44,861 nucleotides of DNA from Proteiniphilum sp. (GCA_011620695.1 WOYT01000121.1:1-44861), one strand, 5' to 3'. Positions 8,992 through 17,218 are shown, counted from the first letter of the stretch. Program-made: numbers and translations. Notes: generated from the sequence alone by a model not told the origin.

Positions 8992-11196
8992 ATGCCCATG
9001 TCAGACAACCGCTCCATCGAACGCCGCGAATTCCTGCCACTCTATCGCAGGCTCTACTCTTTTTTGCGTGAAGCGTGGGAGCGTGAGAAGGTGTTACAAC
9101 TCAGGGAGATGGTACAAAGCTCCCTGCAGCAGGCGGATACAGAAGATGAAGAAGCATTCTTCCACCTGATCACGGAGATGCGCACCGCTCTGATTGCAGT
9201 CGACGAGATCGGGCTCCGACAGCCGACAGTAGCCGCCGTGCTGCTCTATCACACTGCAGTTACCGGGCAGCATCAGCTGGAGGATATCGGTCAACTGTTT
9301 GGTGATGAGGTAGAGGTGATTCTGCGTGGACTAAAGAAGATCAGCCGCTTCAGCGACAAGCGCACGGCAGTGGAGTCGGAGAACTACATGAAGCTGTTGC
9401 TCTCCATGGCTGAAGATATTCGTGTGGTCTTTGTAATGATTGCCCGGCAGCTGCAGCTGATGCGTGATGCAAAGAATGCTGATGGCTCACGCCGCCTCGA
9501 TCTGGCTGTTGAGAGCTCCTATCTCTATGCTCCCCTGGCACATCGTCTGGGTCTTTATACCATCAAGTCGGAGCTGGAGGATCTCTCCCTCAAGTACACC
9601 GACCGGGAGTCGTACGATTATGTGGCACAGAAGCTGAACGAGACCAAGCGCTCCCGTGAGAAATATATCCGCGAGTTCATTGAGCCGGTAGAGGAGCGGC
9701 TCTCGAAAACAGGCTTGAAGTTTGATATCAAGGGACGTACCAAGTCGATACACTCCATCCTCAACAAGCTGAAGAAGCAGAAGATCGAGTTCGAGAATAT
9801 CTACGACCTGTTTGCCATCCGTGTGATCCTGGATGCGCCGCCCGATCAGGAGAAGGCGCAGTGCTGGCAGGTTTACTCGGTGATCACCGACATGTACCAG
9901 CCCAACCCCTTGCGGCTGAAGGACTGGCTCTCCATCCCCAAGAGCAACGGTTACGAATCGCTCCATATCACCGTGATGGGACCCGATTCCCGTTGGGTGG
10001 AGGTGCAGATCAGAAGCCGCCGCATGGACGAGATCGCTGAACGGGGACTGGCGGCCCATTGGAAGTACAAAGGGGTAAAAGAGGAGTCGACCCTTGACAG
10101 CTGGCTTTCCTCGCTGCGTGAATCGCTTGAGGACAAGGAGGCCAACCTGAGCCAGAAGCTGACTGATTTCAAGCTGGATCTCTATGAAGAGGAGATCTTC
10201 GTCTTTACGCCCAAAGGTGACCTCTTCAAGTTACCCAAGGGAGCCAGCGTGCTCGACTTTGCCTTTGCCATTCATTCGAAGCTGGGCGCATCCTGCATCT
10301 CGGGCAGGGTGAACGGCAAGAATGTACCCATCAAGCATCAGCTGAAGAGCGGTGATCAGGTAGAGGTCATCACTTCGGCACATCAGACACCCAAGCAGGA
10401 CTGGCTCAACTTCGTGGTCACCTCGCGGGCACGCACCAAGATTCGGCAGCTGCTCAAAGAGGAGGCAGGCAAGCAGGTGGATATTGCGAAGGAGACACTC
10501 TCGCGGCGGATGAAGAACCGTAAGATCGATGTGGATGACTCACACCTGATGCAGCTGATCAAGAAGCTGAAATACAAGACTGTTACTGATTTCTACGCCG
10601 ATATTGCAGCAGAGAAGCTGGATATCAACTGGGTGATCGACCGTTACCTGGAGCTGGAAAGCAGGGAGAGCGAGAGCCGCGAGGCTGCGCAGCAGGTGAG
10701 TGCCGAACAGTTCACCATGAAAACCGAACCCCGTGAGAGCCACAGCGGTGATGAGCTGGTGATCGATCAGAACCTGACGGGGGTGGATTACAAGCTGGCC
10801 CGGTGCTGCAACCCCATTTTCGGAGATGAGATCTTCGGCTTTGTCTCCTCACAGGGAATCAAGATCCACCGGGTGAACTGTCCCAATGCGCAGGATCTCT
10901 TCTCCCGTTTTGGCTATCGCGTGATCAAGGCTCGCTGGTCCGGCGGTACCGGCAGCTCTAACTATACCATCGTGCTAAGGGTGATCGGTAACGACCAGAT
11001 CAATATTGTGGCCAACCTGATGTCGATCATCTCAAAAGAGGAGGGGGTGCAGTTGCGTGCCATCTCCATCGATTCCAATGATGGCCTTTTTCAGGGAAAT
11101 ATCTCGGTGATGCTGGCCAACACCTCAATGTTGGAGCAGCTTATCAGGAAGCTGAAAGCGGTGAAAGGGGTGAAGTCGGTAACCCGTCTCAATTAA
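8992..11196 (+). CDS. relA: RelA/SpoT homologue, (p)ppGpp synthetase with inactive HD domain
   Basis: The enzyme makes the stringent-response alarmone (p)ppGpp from ATP and GTP/GDP. The domain order is HD-like (about 15-190), synthetase (about 230-350, with GRTKSIHSIL, IYDLFAIRVI and RLKDWLSIPKSNGYESLH), TGS (about 400-465), a Cys-rich conserved CC domain (YKLARCCNP) and a C-terminal ACT domain. The HD domain has lost the metal-binding residues: LLYHTAVT stands where active enzymes have LLHDVVEDT, and IARQLQLMRD replaces LADRLHNMRT. So it should not hydrolyse ppGpp. I choose ATG 8992 (ATG 8998 is also possible). Bacteroidetes usually carry a second, bifunctional homologue elsewhere. Its stop overlaps the convergent folK stop. 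Confidence 0.9.
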   Translation: MPMSDNRSIERREFLPLYRRLYSFLREAWEREKVLQLREMVQSSLQQADTEDEEAFFHLITEMRTALIAVDEIGLRQPTVAAVLLYHTAVTGQHQLEDIGQLFGDEVEVILRGLKKISRFSDKRTAVESENYMKLLLSMAEDIRVVFVMIARQLQLMRDAKNADGSRRLDLAVESSYLYAPLAHRLGLYTIKSELEDLSLKYTDRESYDYVAQKLNETKRSREKYIREFIEPVEERLSKTGLKFDIKGRTKSIHSILNKLKKQKIEFENIYDLFAIRVILDAPPDQEKAQCWQVYSVITDMYQPNPLRLKDWLSIPKSNGYESLHITVMGPDSRWVEVQIRSRRMDEIAERGLAAHWKYKGVKEESTLDSWLSSLRESLEDKEANLSQKLTDFKLDLYEEEIFVFTPKGDLFKLPKGASVLDFAFAIHSKLGASCISGRVNGKNVPIKHQLKSGDQVEVITSAHQTPKQDWLNFVVTSRARTKIRQLLKEEAGKQVDIAKETLSRRMKNRKIDVDDSHLMQLIKKLKYKTVTDFYADIAAEKLDINWVIDRYLELESRESESREAAQQVSAEQFTMKTEPRESHSGDELVIDQNLTGVDYKLARCCNPIFGDEIFGFVSSQGIKIHRVNCPNAQDLFSRFGYRVIKARWSGGTGSSNYTIVLRVIGNDQINIVANLMSIISKEEGVQLRAISIDSNDGLFQGNISVMLANTSMLEQLIRKLKAVKGVKSVTRLN

Positions 11197-11573
11197 AGTG
11201 ATTGGCTCTCCAGATCGGATAGCAGTTGTTGCACATACTCCCGCTGAAAATCAGCGGGACGGAGAAGCTCATCATTGTAACGAATCAGGTCGATGTCTAT
11301 GACTACCTTCCCCAGGTACTTATCACGCGGCGAACGTCCTACAGCACGTTCGGTCTGTTTGATCTTTTCAATCACCTCCTCCGGCAAGAGGTCTGTTTCA
11401 GCAATTGCCAGCACATTCCGAAAAAGAAAGGAGTAACGATCATCGTCCGGTTCCGACAAGACCGATTGACTGAAGAGAATGCCGGGGAAGAGTCGCGTCA
11501 GCATGCGCTGGGCTTTGTCAATATTGGTCTTTGAGAATGTGTTTGATCCTATGCTTAATAAAATTGTGCTCAT
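11193..11573 (-). CDS. folK: HPPK: hydroxymethyl-dihydropterin pyrophosphokinase
   Basis: FolK transfers pyrophosphate from ATP to 6-hydroxymethyl-7,8-dihydropterin in folate synthesis. The product starts at MSTILLSIGSN (ATG 11573); the upstream 39 residues of the ORF track extend through the promoter and are rejected. At 126 aa it is shorter than E. coli HPPK (about 158 aa) but keeps the N-terminal SIGSN strand, the FLFRNVLAIAET region (family pattern FxNxVxxxxT) and GRSPRDKYLGKVVIDIDLI, where the two metal-binding Asp residues (DxD) sit. The typical RW...PRxLDiDil motif has a few inserted residues. The stop overlaps relA's stop codon by two bases, so there is no space for a terminator between them. 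Confidence 0.85.
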   Translation of the reverse strand: MSTILLSIGSNTFSKTNIDKAQRMLTRLFPGILFSQSVLSEPDDDRYSFLFRNVLAIAETDLLPEEVIEKIKQTERAVGRSPRDKYLGKVVIDIDLIRYNDELLRPADFQREYVQQLLSDLESQSL

Positions 11574-11590
11574 AATGTTAAATTGAGCGA

Positions 11591-11598
11591 CAAATATA
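11591..11598 (-). promoter_or_regulatory. -7 promoter box of folK
   Basis: TATATTTG on the minus strand, 17 nt upstream of ATG 11573. It lies back to back with the nfeD promoter about 40 nt away. Confidence 0.5.
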
Positions 11599-11639
11599 CA
11601 CATTTTTGATGAAAATGATTGGTTAAAATCGAAATCTAT

Positions 11640-11647
11640 TATCTTTG
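11640..11647 (+). promoter_or_regulatory. -7 promoter box of nfeD-like gene
   Basis: TATCTTTG fits TAnnTTTG; a TTGG at 11619-11622 sits at about -33. The ATG follows at 11669. Confidence 0.55.
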
Positions 11648-11668
11648 TTCCATTATAACTATTAAAAA

Positions 11669-13057
11669 ATGAAAAATTTACAGGGAGCACTGCTGCTTCT
11701 TTTTTTACTTTTTTTCAGCAACATCACAGCACAGGACGAGACAACATTCATTTATCGGATCAATATCCGGGAGAATATCGGGAGCAACAGCTGGATTTAC
11801 CTGCAAAACGGTTTACATCAAGCCGTTGAAAAAGAAGCTCATGCAGTAATATTACATATGAACACTTACGGGGGAGGAGTGCTGGAGGCCGACTCAATGC
11901 GCAGTGCCATCCTCAACTATTCATTACCGGTATATGTATTTATCGACAACAATGCAGCATCCGCGGGAGCGCTGATTGCCATTGCCTGCGACAGCATCTA
12001 CATGCGTAAAAGTGCCTCTATGGGTGCGGCCACGGTGGTGGAGGGAGGAACCGGGGCTGCAGCACCCGACAAGTACCAGTCATATATGCGTGGAATCATG
12101 CGCGCAACGGCCGAGAGCCATGGTAAAATCGAAACAACCGTTGATGGAGAAAAGGTTCAACGGTGGCGACGTGATCCCTTGATTGCTGAGGCGATGGTGG
12201 ATGAACGGGTAGTGGTGCCCGGGTTTGCCGACTCCACGCAGATCCTTACCCTGACAGCCTCACAGGCGATGGAGCTGGGCTATTGTGAGGGCACGGCCGA
12301 GAGCCTCCATGAATTGATCGTAAACCAGCTGGGAATAAGCAACTACCGGCTGGAGACCTATAACCCCACCTTTTACGATAAGGTGAAAGGGTTCCTCACC
12401 AGCGGTGTGGTACAGGCGTTGCTGATCATGTTAATTATCGGCGGAATCTATTTCGAGTTGCAATCGCCCGGGTTGGGATTTCCAACAGCTGTTGCCATCA
12501 CGGCTGCGATACTTTATTTCACACCGCTTTATCTCACGGGTTACGCTCAGAACTGGGAGGTATTGATTTTTGTCTTAGGATTGATATTCATTGTGTTTGA
12601 ACTTTTTGTTTTTCCCGGATTCGGCATCCCCGGGATCACCGGCGTGGTGCTTATCTTCTCCTCCCTGGTGCTGGCCCTGTTGGGAAATATCCGCTTCAGC
12701 CTGGATGGGGTTCTCCCCATCCAGCTTTTCAGAGCTGTGATGATCGTACTGGGGGGGATGGGGATGGGGGTGACCCTGATCATCTATCTTACAAGTAGAA
12801 TCGGAAGACCGGGAATGTTGAATAAGGCTGCCCTGCATGCCGATGAGGAGGGGTTCGTCTCGGTGCCGATGGAACCACTGCAACTGGTCGGTAAAACTGC
12901 TGTTGCAGCCACCATCCTCCGTCCCTCAGGTAAGGTCTTGCTGGAGGGAGCATACTACGATGCGGTCTCACTAAAAGGGTTTATAGAGAAAGGGGAGGAG
13001 GTGGTGGTGAAACGATATGAGAACTTCCAGCTCTACGTGATGCGCAAAGAGAGCTGA
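11669..13057 (+). CDS. NfeD-family membrane-bound ClpP-class serine protease (long form)
   Basis: The 462-aa protein has a signal peptide (to about residue 21), a periplasmic ClpP-class protease domain (about 25-215) with nucleophile Ser98 in NNAASAGALIA and the substrate-strand motif NTYGGGV, then four to five membrane segments (about 240-370) and a C-terminal OB-fold NfeD domain (about 385-462, with LVGKTAVAATILRPSGKV). This is the full-length NfeD1b architecture known from archaeal PH1510, usually partnered with a stomatin/SPFH protein. No stomatin gene follows here; a short three-TM protein gene is convergent instead. The likely role is membrane protein quality control, inferred from the family. 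Confidence 0.9.
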   Translation: MKNLQGALLLLFLLFFSNITAQDETTFIYRINIRENIGSNSWIYLQNGLHQAVEKEAHAVILHMNTYGGGVLEADSMRSAILNYSLPVYVFIDNNAASAGALIAIACDSIYMRKSASMGAATVVEGGTGAAAPDKYQSYMRGIMRATAESHGKIETTVDGEKVQRWRRDPLIAEAMVDERVVVPGFADSTQILTLTASQAMELGYCEGTAESLHELIVNQLGISNYRLETYNPTFYDKVKGFLTSGVVQALLIMLIIGGIYFELQSPGLGFPTAVAITAAILYFTPLYLTGYAQNWEVLIFVLGLIFIVFELFVFPGFGIPGITGVVLIFSSLVLALLGNIRFSLDGVLPIQLFRAVMIVLGGMGMGVTLIIYLTSRIGRPGMLNKAALHADEEGFVSVPMEPLQLVGKTAVAATILRPSGKVLLEGAYYDAVSLKGFIEKGEEVVVKRYENFQLYVMRKES

Positions 13058-13063
13058 CGCCAC

Positions 13064-13348
13064 TTAGTTATAAAGTGCCATCTCCTCTTCGCTGTATGCT
13101 TTCTTCTTGAAGAAGTTAAAGAGAAGATAGGGGATGAACAACAGAATGATCGCCCAGATGAGGTTGCCCAGCTTACTCCCTTTTTTCATGTTGTTGATGA
13201 AGATATGGCCCAGCATACCCTCCACGACAAATAACAACCCTATGATCAGATTGGTATTGTTTGTTGTGCCCATCAGGAAGGGTATCGCCAACACTGCAAC
13301 GCCAATGAGCATTACAACCACTCCGAAGTACTTTGCAAATTCTTTCAT
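13064..13348 (-). CDS. small integral membrane protein, unknown function
   Basis: ATG 13348 (MKEFAKYFGVVV) gives a 94-aa protein with three hydrophobic segments (about 7-27, 35-55, 66-84) and a charged tail KKKAYSEEEMALYN. The ORF track's extra 29 residues run through upstream AT-rich sequence and look spurious. It converges on the nfeD-like gene with 6 bp between stops. I do not recognise a family; similar short proteins of unknown function are common in Bacteroidales. A weak -7-like TTTATTTG lies about 30 nt upstream of the start. Confidence 0.65.
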   Translation of the reverse strand: MKEFAKYFGVVVMLIGVAVLAIPFLMGTTNNTNLIIGLLFVVEGMLGHIFINNMKKGSKLGNLIWAIILLFIPYLLFNFFKKKAYSEEEMALYN

Positions 13349-13504
13349 GTGTATAATAATTATGATTTTGATTTCGCAACGCAAATAAACACAAAAAACA
13401 ACAAACAAGGAAATAATTTGCCAGAAAAAACTCAACCTCGGCCTAAAAAAGCAGTTTTGTCCAAAAAAAAGCCATTCACTCGCGAGGTGATCTCTTAAAT
13501 TGTT

Positions 13505-13512
13505 TATTTTTG
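13505..13512 (+). promoter_or_regulatory. -7 promoter box of plsC
   Basis: TATTTTTG fits TAnnTTTG and lies 30 nt before the GTG start at 13543. Confidence 0.45.
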
Positions 13513-13542
13513 TAGATTGTTCATCCGAAGAATGTCTAAGCA

Positions 13543-14274
13543 GTGAAGAAAATTGCCCTGTTTCTCTATCAATGGATCATTTTCATGCCGTTGTTCTTGT
13601 TGATTACCCTCCTAACCGCCTTAACGGTAATGGTGATGGCTCCTCTTTTCGGTAGTCGTTTTTGGGGATACTATCCTCCTCACATCTGGTCCAGAATCAC
13701 CTGTTATCTGTCACTCTGCCGGGTGAAGAGCTCAGGACATGAGAAGCTTGATCCCAAACAGTCATATATATTTGTTGCCAACCATCAGGGTGCTTTCGAC
13801 ATTTTTCTGCTTTATGGCTTCCTGAATCAGAACATCAAATGGATTCAGAAACAGAGTCTGCGAAAGTTACCTTTTGTGGGTTTCGCCTCCGAGAAAGCAG
13901 GTCATGTGTTTGTTGACAACTCAACAGCTGCTGCCCGTGCAGCTACCATTGAAAGGGCAAAAGCCCAGATCACCGATGGGGTCTCCATGGTGATCTTCCC
14001 TGAGGGTGCACGCACCCTCACTGGCAAGATGGGTCGCTTCAAGCGCGGTGCCTATTACATAGCCCGTGATTTGCAGTTACCGCTGGTGCCCCTTACCATC
14101 AATGGATCATACGATGTGTTAAAGCGTCACAGCCGGCTGATCAGGCCGGGAAAGCTGGAGCTGGTGATTCATGATCCCATACCAACAACATCGCTGTCGG
14201 ACGAGGATCTGGCAGCTTTGATTGATCGCTCGAAAGAGATCATACATGCTTCTTTGTGGGAGAAATACCGGTAG
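13543..14274 (+). CDS. plsC: 1-acyl-sn-glycerol-3-phosphate acyltransferase
   Basis: PlsC acylates lysophosphatidic acid to phosphatidic acid at the inner membrane, the step before CdsA, whose gene lies 3 kb away. The 243-aa protein has an N-terminal membrane helix (about 8-36), the catalytic NHQGAFD motif (His81, Asp86, family pattern NHx4D) and the phosphate-binding FPEGARTLTG (family pattern EGTR). The start is GTG 13543; no in-frame ATG lies close by. A four-codon ORF (ATG 13532, stop TGA 13544-13546) overlaps the GTG, so translational coupling through it is conceivable. Confidence 0.9.
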   Translation: MKKIALFLYQWIIFMPLFLLITLLTALTVMVMAPLFGSRFWGYYPPHIWSRITCYLSLCRVKSSGHEKLDPKQSYIFVANHQGAFDIFLLYGFLNQNIKWIQKQSLRKLPFVGFASEKAGHVFVDNSTAAARAATIERAKAQITDGVSMVIFPEGARTLTGKMGRFKRGAYYIARDLQLPLVPLTINGSYDVLKRHSRLIRPGKLELVIHDPIPTTSLSDEDLAALIDRSKEIIHASLWEKYR

Positions 14275-14284
14275 GGGGGGGTGA

Positions 14285-14355
14285 TAAAAAAGAAATGGTT
14301 GTCTCACGACAACCAATCTTCATTGTTAACCTTAAATCTAATACCATGAAAAACA
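14285..14355 (-). ncRNA. candidate small RNA with own promoter and terminator
   Basis: On the minus strand a -33 TTTG (14392-14389), a 20-nt spacer and a -7 TACATTTG (14368-14361) match the Bacteroidetes promoter consensus. About 40 nt after the predicted start lies a hairpin GGTTGTC-GTGA-GACAACC (14314-14297) followed by ATTTCTTTTTT, a rho-independent terminator. The predicted transcript is about 70 nt and antisense to no gene. A short AUG frame (14347-14345 onward) runs through the hairpin without a stop and is unlikely to be translated. I recall very similar sequences recurring in Bacteroidales genomes but cannot verify it, and I cannot assign an Rfam family. Confidence 0.6.
14297..14314 (-). 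terminator. rho-independent terminator of the candidate small RNA
   Basis: A 7-bp perfect stem (GGTTGTC/GACAACC) with a 4-nt loop is followed on the minus strand by a U-rich tract (14295-14286). On the plus strand no U-tract follows, so it serves the leftward transcript rather than plsC. Confidence 0.6.
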
Positions 14356-14360
14356 CGTAG

Positions 14361-14392
14361 CAAATGTACAAGCATTGCGGCATATCTCCAAA
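14361..14392 (-). promoter_or_regulatory. consensus -33/-7 promoter of the small RNA
   Basis: TTTG, N20, TACATTTG on the minus strand. It is one of only a few promoters in the window with both boxes close to consensus. Confidence 0.6.
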
Positions 14393-14526
14393 GATTCAGT
14401 AAGAAAAAAAATTCTTTTTAAATATATTTAGTATTTTAACCTTTTCAATGGATCAAATGTCTCGTTCGTTTGCGTTTGTTTGCATATTTTGAGGAAGAAA
14501 TAATCACTGCTTTTGCCCTTTTAGTC

Positions 14527-15516
14527 TCAATCGTAGATCCTGTTGGCAAAAAAATTGAGTAAACCCCAGTTGAAGCGGTACCAGCGTCTGGTTGCCCGCT
14601 GTTTACCACCGAACTGCAGCAGGAAGCGCGAACGACCGCTTTTTTTGTGCAGGAAACTCACATCCATGAAATCGAAGTAGTGAAAACCCTCCTCTTCCGA
14701 TCGTTTCATCGCAGCATAGAGGGTGAAGATGGTGGGGTAGAGTAGCTTGTAACGTTTCGATTTGCCCCAGTAATAGAGGCAATAGACAACGCTGTTTCTC
14801 TTTTCAAAGCCAAGGATGGCTCCACCGATGATCTTTCCCTGGTAGCGGGTGAGCAGGATCTTTCCTCTTCCTTTTTTCACGTAGTGATGGAAGAAGTTTT
14901 CGAAATAGGCGTAGGGAGGGAAACGACGTCTGATCTTTTTCTGGTTAGTGTTCCTGATTAGTTTGTATATTTCAGGCAGATCATCTTCCGACAGCATCTC
15001 CTCCATGCGTACCCCTTTTCTTATGGCTTTGTTAACCTGGTTTTTACGGGAAGGTGAAAGTTGGTCCCAGATCTTTCTTTTTCGTTGCAATGAGTTGCAA
15101 ATGTTGATCCATTTCACGGAAAAAAAATGATTTTCGCGGAATCCCTTGTACCCGAAGATAGCATTGCCCAGGTTCTCATATCGTATGAGAAATACCTTGT
15201 GCTTCACCTCCTGTACCAGGTGGGTGATCAGTAAATCAAACAGTTCGATCTGGGGTAGGTTCTTCCCGAAGAAGGAGGGCGCTTGAGAGATGATGCACCG
15301 CCTGAAGAGCGAATGGTGTAGCAACCGGTTTTTGCGGACGATGATAGCGAAGAGTGCCGCAACAGGTCTCTCTTCGTCAAAAGCAACCAACATCAGCGGG
15401 CGGTAGGCGGGGACATGGCCGTACCAGTCGAAACAGGAAGGACTATGGAAGAATTTATTCTCTTCAAGCGGTGGCAATTCCTCTTTGTGATGGTATGTTT
15501 TTACGCTGAAAGCCAT
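14527..15516 (-). CDS. FemAB/GNAT-like acyltransferase (BioF2-like domain)
   Basis: The 329-aa protein looks like the GNAT/FemAB superfamily that transfers acyl or aminoacyl groups, for example to peptidoglycan or lipid. Pattern evidence: two GNAT-like halves, a middle LSPSRKNQVNKAIRKGVRM segment (family-typical basic helix before the acceptor-binding half), then GKIIGGAILGFEKRNSVVYCLYYW and FDFMDVSFLHKKSGRSRFLLQFGG near the end. No signal peptide or clear membrane helix, so it is cytoplasmic. It is preceded by its own -7 box and stands alone between divergent and convergent neighbours. The substrate cannot be told from sequence. Confidence 0.72.
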   Translation of the reverse strand: MAFSVKTYHHKEELPPLEENKFFHSPSCFDWYGHVPAYRPLMLVAFDEERPVAALFAIIVRKNRLLHHSLFRRCIISQAPSFFGKNLPQIELFDLLITHLVQEVKHKVFLIRYENLGNAIFGYKGFRENHFFSVKWINICNSLQRKRKIWDQLSPSRKNQVNKAIRKGVRMEEMLSEDDLPEIYKLIRNTNQKKIRRRFPPYAYFENFFHHYVKKGRGKILLTRYQGKIIGGAILGFEKRNSVVYCLYYWGKSKRYKLLYPTIFTLYAAMKRSEEEGFHYFDFMDVSFLHKKSGRSRFLLQFGGKQRATRRWYRFNWGLLNFFANRIYD

Positions 15517-15548
15517 GCAGAACGATGGTCGTTAAAGAACAATTTCCG

Positions 15549-15556
15549 CAAATGTA
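15549..15556 (-). promoter_or_regulatory. -7 promoter box of the FemAB-like gene
   Basis: TACATTTG on the minus strand, 32 nt upstream of ATG 15516, fits TAnnTTTG. The rest of the 247-bp gap up to galE shows only AT-rich sequence and the galE promoter. Confidence 0.5.
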
Positions 15557-15703
15557 CGAAAAAAAAATGAAAAGAGCAGTGATTTTGATCTCTCCGAATG
15601 GTCATTTGTCGGCGGTCATTTTATCCAGGGGCGATGTTCATTTTTTTTTCTGTAAAAATAAGCTCTTTTGCCTCCAATCGGGCTGCTGTTCTGTTTTATT
15701 TCG

Positions 15704-15711
15704 TAATTTTG
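15704..15711 (+). promoter_or_regulatory. -7 promoter box of galE
   Basis: TAATTTTG fits TAnnTTTG and lies 52 nt before the galE ATG. Confidence 0.5.
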
Positions 15712-15763
15712 TATCAGAGCAGGAGCATGAATCAATATCGTACAACATCAAACAAAATATTTT

Positions 15764-16795
15764 ATGGCAAAGAAAATTCTTGTAACAGGCGGAACGGGGT
15801 ATATCGGTTCCCATACCGTTGTTGAACTGCAGCAGGCAGGGTATGAAGTGGTCATCATCGATAATCTATCCAACTCGAATGCCGATGTATTGGAAGGTAT
15901 CACCCGTATCACTGGTAAGCGTCCACTCTTCGACAAGCTGGATTGTAAAGATATGGATGCACTGAAAGCACTCTTCCGGAAACACAATTTCGATGGGATC
16001 ATCCATTTCGCCGCCAGCAAGGCAGTGGGAGAGTCGGTTCAGAAGCCACTGCTCTATTACCGCAACAACCTGGTGTCGCTGATCAACCTGCTGGAGCTGA
16101 TGCCTGAACACAATGTGAAAGGTATCGTCTTCTCATCCTCCTGCACTGTTTACGGGGAGCCAGACAGCAACCCCATCGATGAGAATGCACCCATCAAACC
16201 TGCAGCATCACCCTATGGAAACACCAAGCAGATCAACGAAGAGATCATTCGGGATTTCATCCACTCGGGTGCGCCGATCAGGAGCATTATCCTGCGTTAT
16301 TTCAATCCGATCGGGGCCCATCCCTCTGCCGAGATAGGCGAACTGCCACTGGGGGTGCCACAGAATCTGGTGCCCTACATCACCCAGACCGGCATCGGCA
16401 TACGGGAACAGCTGAATGTCTTTGGAAACGATTATAACACCCCCGATGGCTCCTGTATCCGTGACTTCATCAATGTGGTGGATCTGGCCAAAGCGCATGT
16501 CAAGGCCATCGAACGGATGCTCAACAATCAATCGGATGAGCCGGTGGAGATCTTCAATCTGGGTACCGGTACCGGTCTCTCGGTACTGGAGCTGATCGCG
16601 CTTTTTGAAAAAGTATCCGGCAAACCGCTCAATTATAAGATTGTGGGACGTCGTGAGGGCGACATTGAACAGATCTGGGCGAACCCCGACAAAGCGAACA
16701 AAGTATTGGGCTGGAAAGCGGAGATCCCGATGGAAGATACCATGGCTTCAGCCTGGAAGTGGCAGCTGCGGCTGCGCGAGAAAGGGGTGATGTAA
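15764..16795 (+). CDS. galE: UDP-glucose 4-epimerase
   Basis: GalE interconverts UDP-glucose and UDP-galactose (some members also UDP-GlcNAc/UDP-GalNAc) with bound NAD. The 343-aa protein has the Rossmann motif GGTGYIG (residues 9-15), the SSSCTVYG strand with the catalytic Ser near 125, and the YxxxK pair Tyr151/Lys155. The C-terminal part holds the usual DFINVVDLAKAH and REGDIEQIWANPDKA motifs. Length is normal for the family. It is a single-gene unit with its own promoter and a strong terminator downstream. The product feeds envelope polysaccharide synthesis. Confidence 0.96.
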   Translation: MAKKILVTGGTGYIGSHTVVELQQAGYEVVIIDNLSNSNADVLEGITRITGKRPLFDKLDCKDMDALKALFRKHNFDGIIHFAASKAVGESVQKPLLYYRNNLVSLINLLELMPEHNVKGIVFSSSCTVYGEPDSNPIDENAPIKPAASPYGNTKQINEEIIRDFIHSGAPIRSIILRYFNPIGAHPSAEIGELPLGVPQNLVPYITQTGIGIREQLNVFGNDYNTPDGSCIRDFINVVDLAKAHVKAIERMLNNQSDEPVEIFNLGTGTGLSVLELIALFEKVSGKPLNYKIVGRREGDIEQIWANPDKANKVLGWKAEIPMEDTMASAWKWQLRLREKGVM

Positions 16796-16824
16796 CCGCA
16801 CCGATCCTGCTATCTCACAAAAAA

Positions 16825-16853
16825 GTCCGGGTTCAATGCCCGGACCATTTTTT
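16825..16853 (+). terminator. rho-independent terminator of galE
   Basis: GTCCGGG (16825-16831) pairs with CCCGGAC (16839-16845), followed by CATTTTTT. The hairpin lies 30 nt after the galE stop. AAAAAA upstream of the stem would also give a U-tract on the minus strand, so it may also serve the convergent DUF2582 gene. Confidence 0.85.
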
Positions 16854-16876
16854 GTCTCTCTCCACATTGTTTCTGG

Positions 16877-17122
16877 TCAGAAATAATACTCGATCACAAG
16901 GTAATACACCTCTTCCCCATTTTGAGACTTTTCAATCTCAATTTTATTCTCCCTGGCCAGCCAGCCTATGGCAGTGTAAATCTCTTTTTCTGTCAAACCG
17001 GATGCTTCCCGCAGTTCGGCGATGTTCCATCTCTGGTTGTTGTTCAACAGATTCCAGATAATACCCGCATTGGTTCCAATCAGTTTTTTGTACATATTGA
17101 TGACTTCATTTGGTTTGCTCAC
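16877..17122 (-). CDS. DUF2582 winged-helix protein
   Basis: The 81-aa protein matches the DUF2582 winged-helix family by the IGTNAGIIWNLL start, the LREASGLTEKEIYTAIGWLARENKI recognition part and a short beta-wing ending in VYYLVIEYYF. These proteins are small DNA-binding-like domains of unknown role, common in Bacteroidetes and methanogens. ATG 17122 gives nine extra residues; the second Met (17095, MYKKLIGTNAG) matches the usual family start and is equally plausible. It follows cdsA by 96 bp on the same strand. Confidence 0.8.
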   Translation of the reverse strand: MSKPNEVINMYKKLIGTNAGIIWNLLNNNQRWNIAELREASGLTEKEIYTAIGWLARENKIEIEKSQNGEEVYYLVIEYYF

Positions 17123-17218
17123 TGTTGGTTTTTCATGTTTGCTGATGAATGCCCATCCTCCATCATAAAAACACCTGATCGATGAGGTTTGTTCGCAGGA
17201 GAAGCGGAAAAAAAGCGG

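Noticed and set aside
15525-15785. 86-aa plus-strand ORF upstream of galE
   Set aside because: It spans two divergent promoters, overlaps the galE start and has AT-rich, low-quality composition.
16825-16845. T-arm-like sequence (CCGGG-TTCAATG-CCCGG) suggesting a tRNA end
   Set aside because: No anticodon arm, D-arm or acceptor stem can be built around it, the last loop base is not a pyrimidine, and a U-tract follows; it is the galE terminator.
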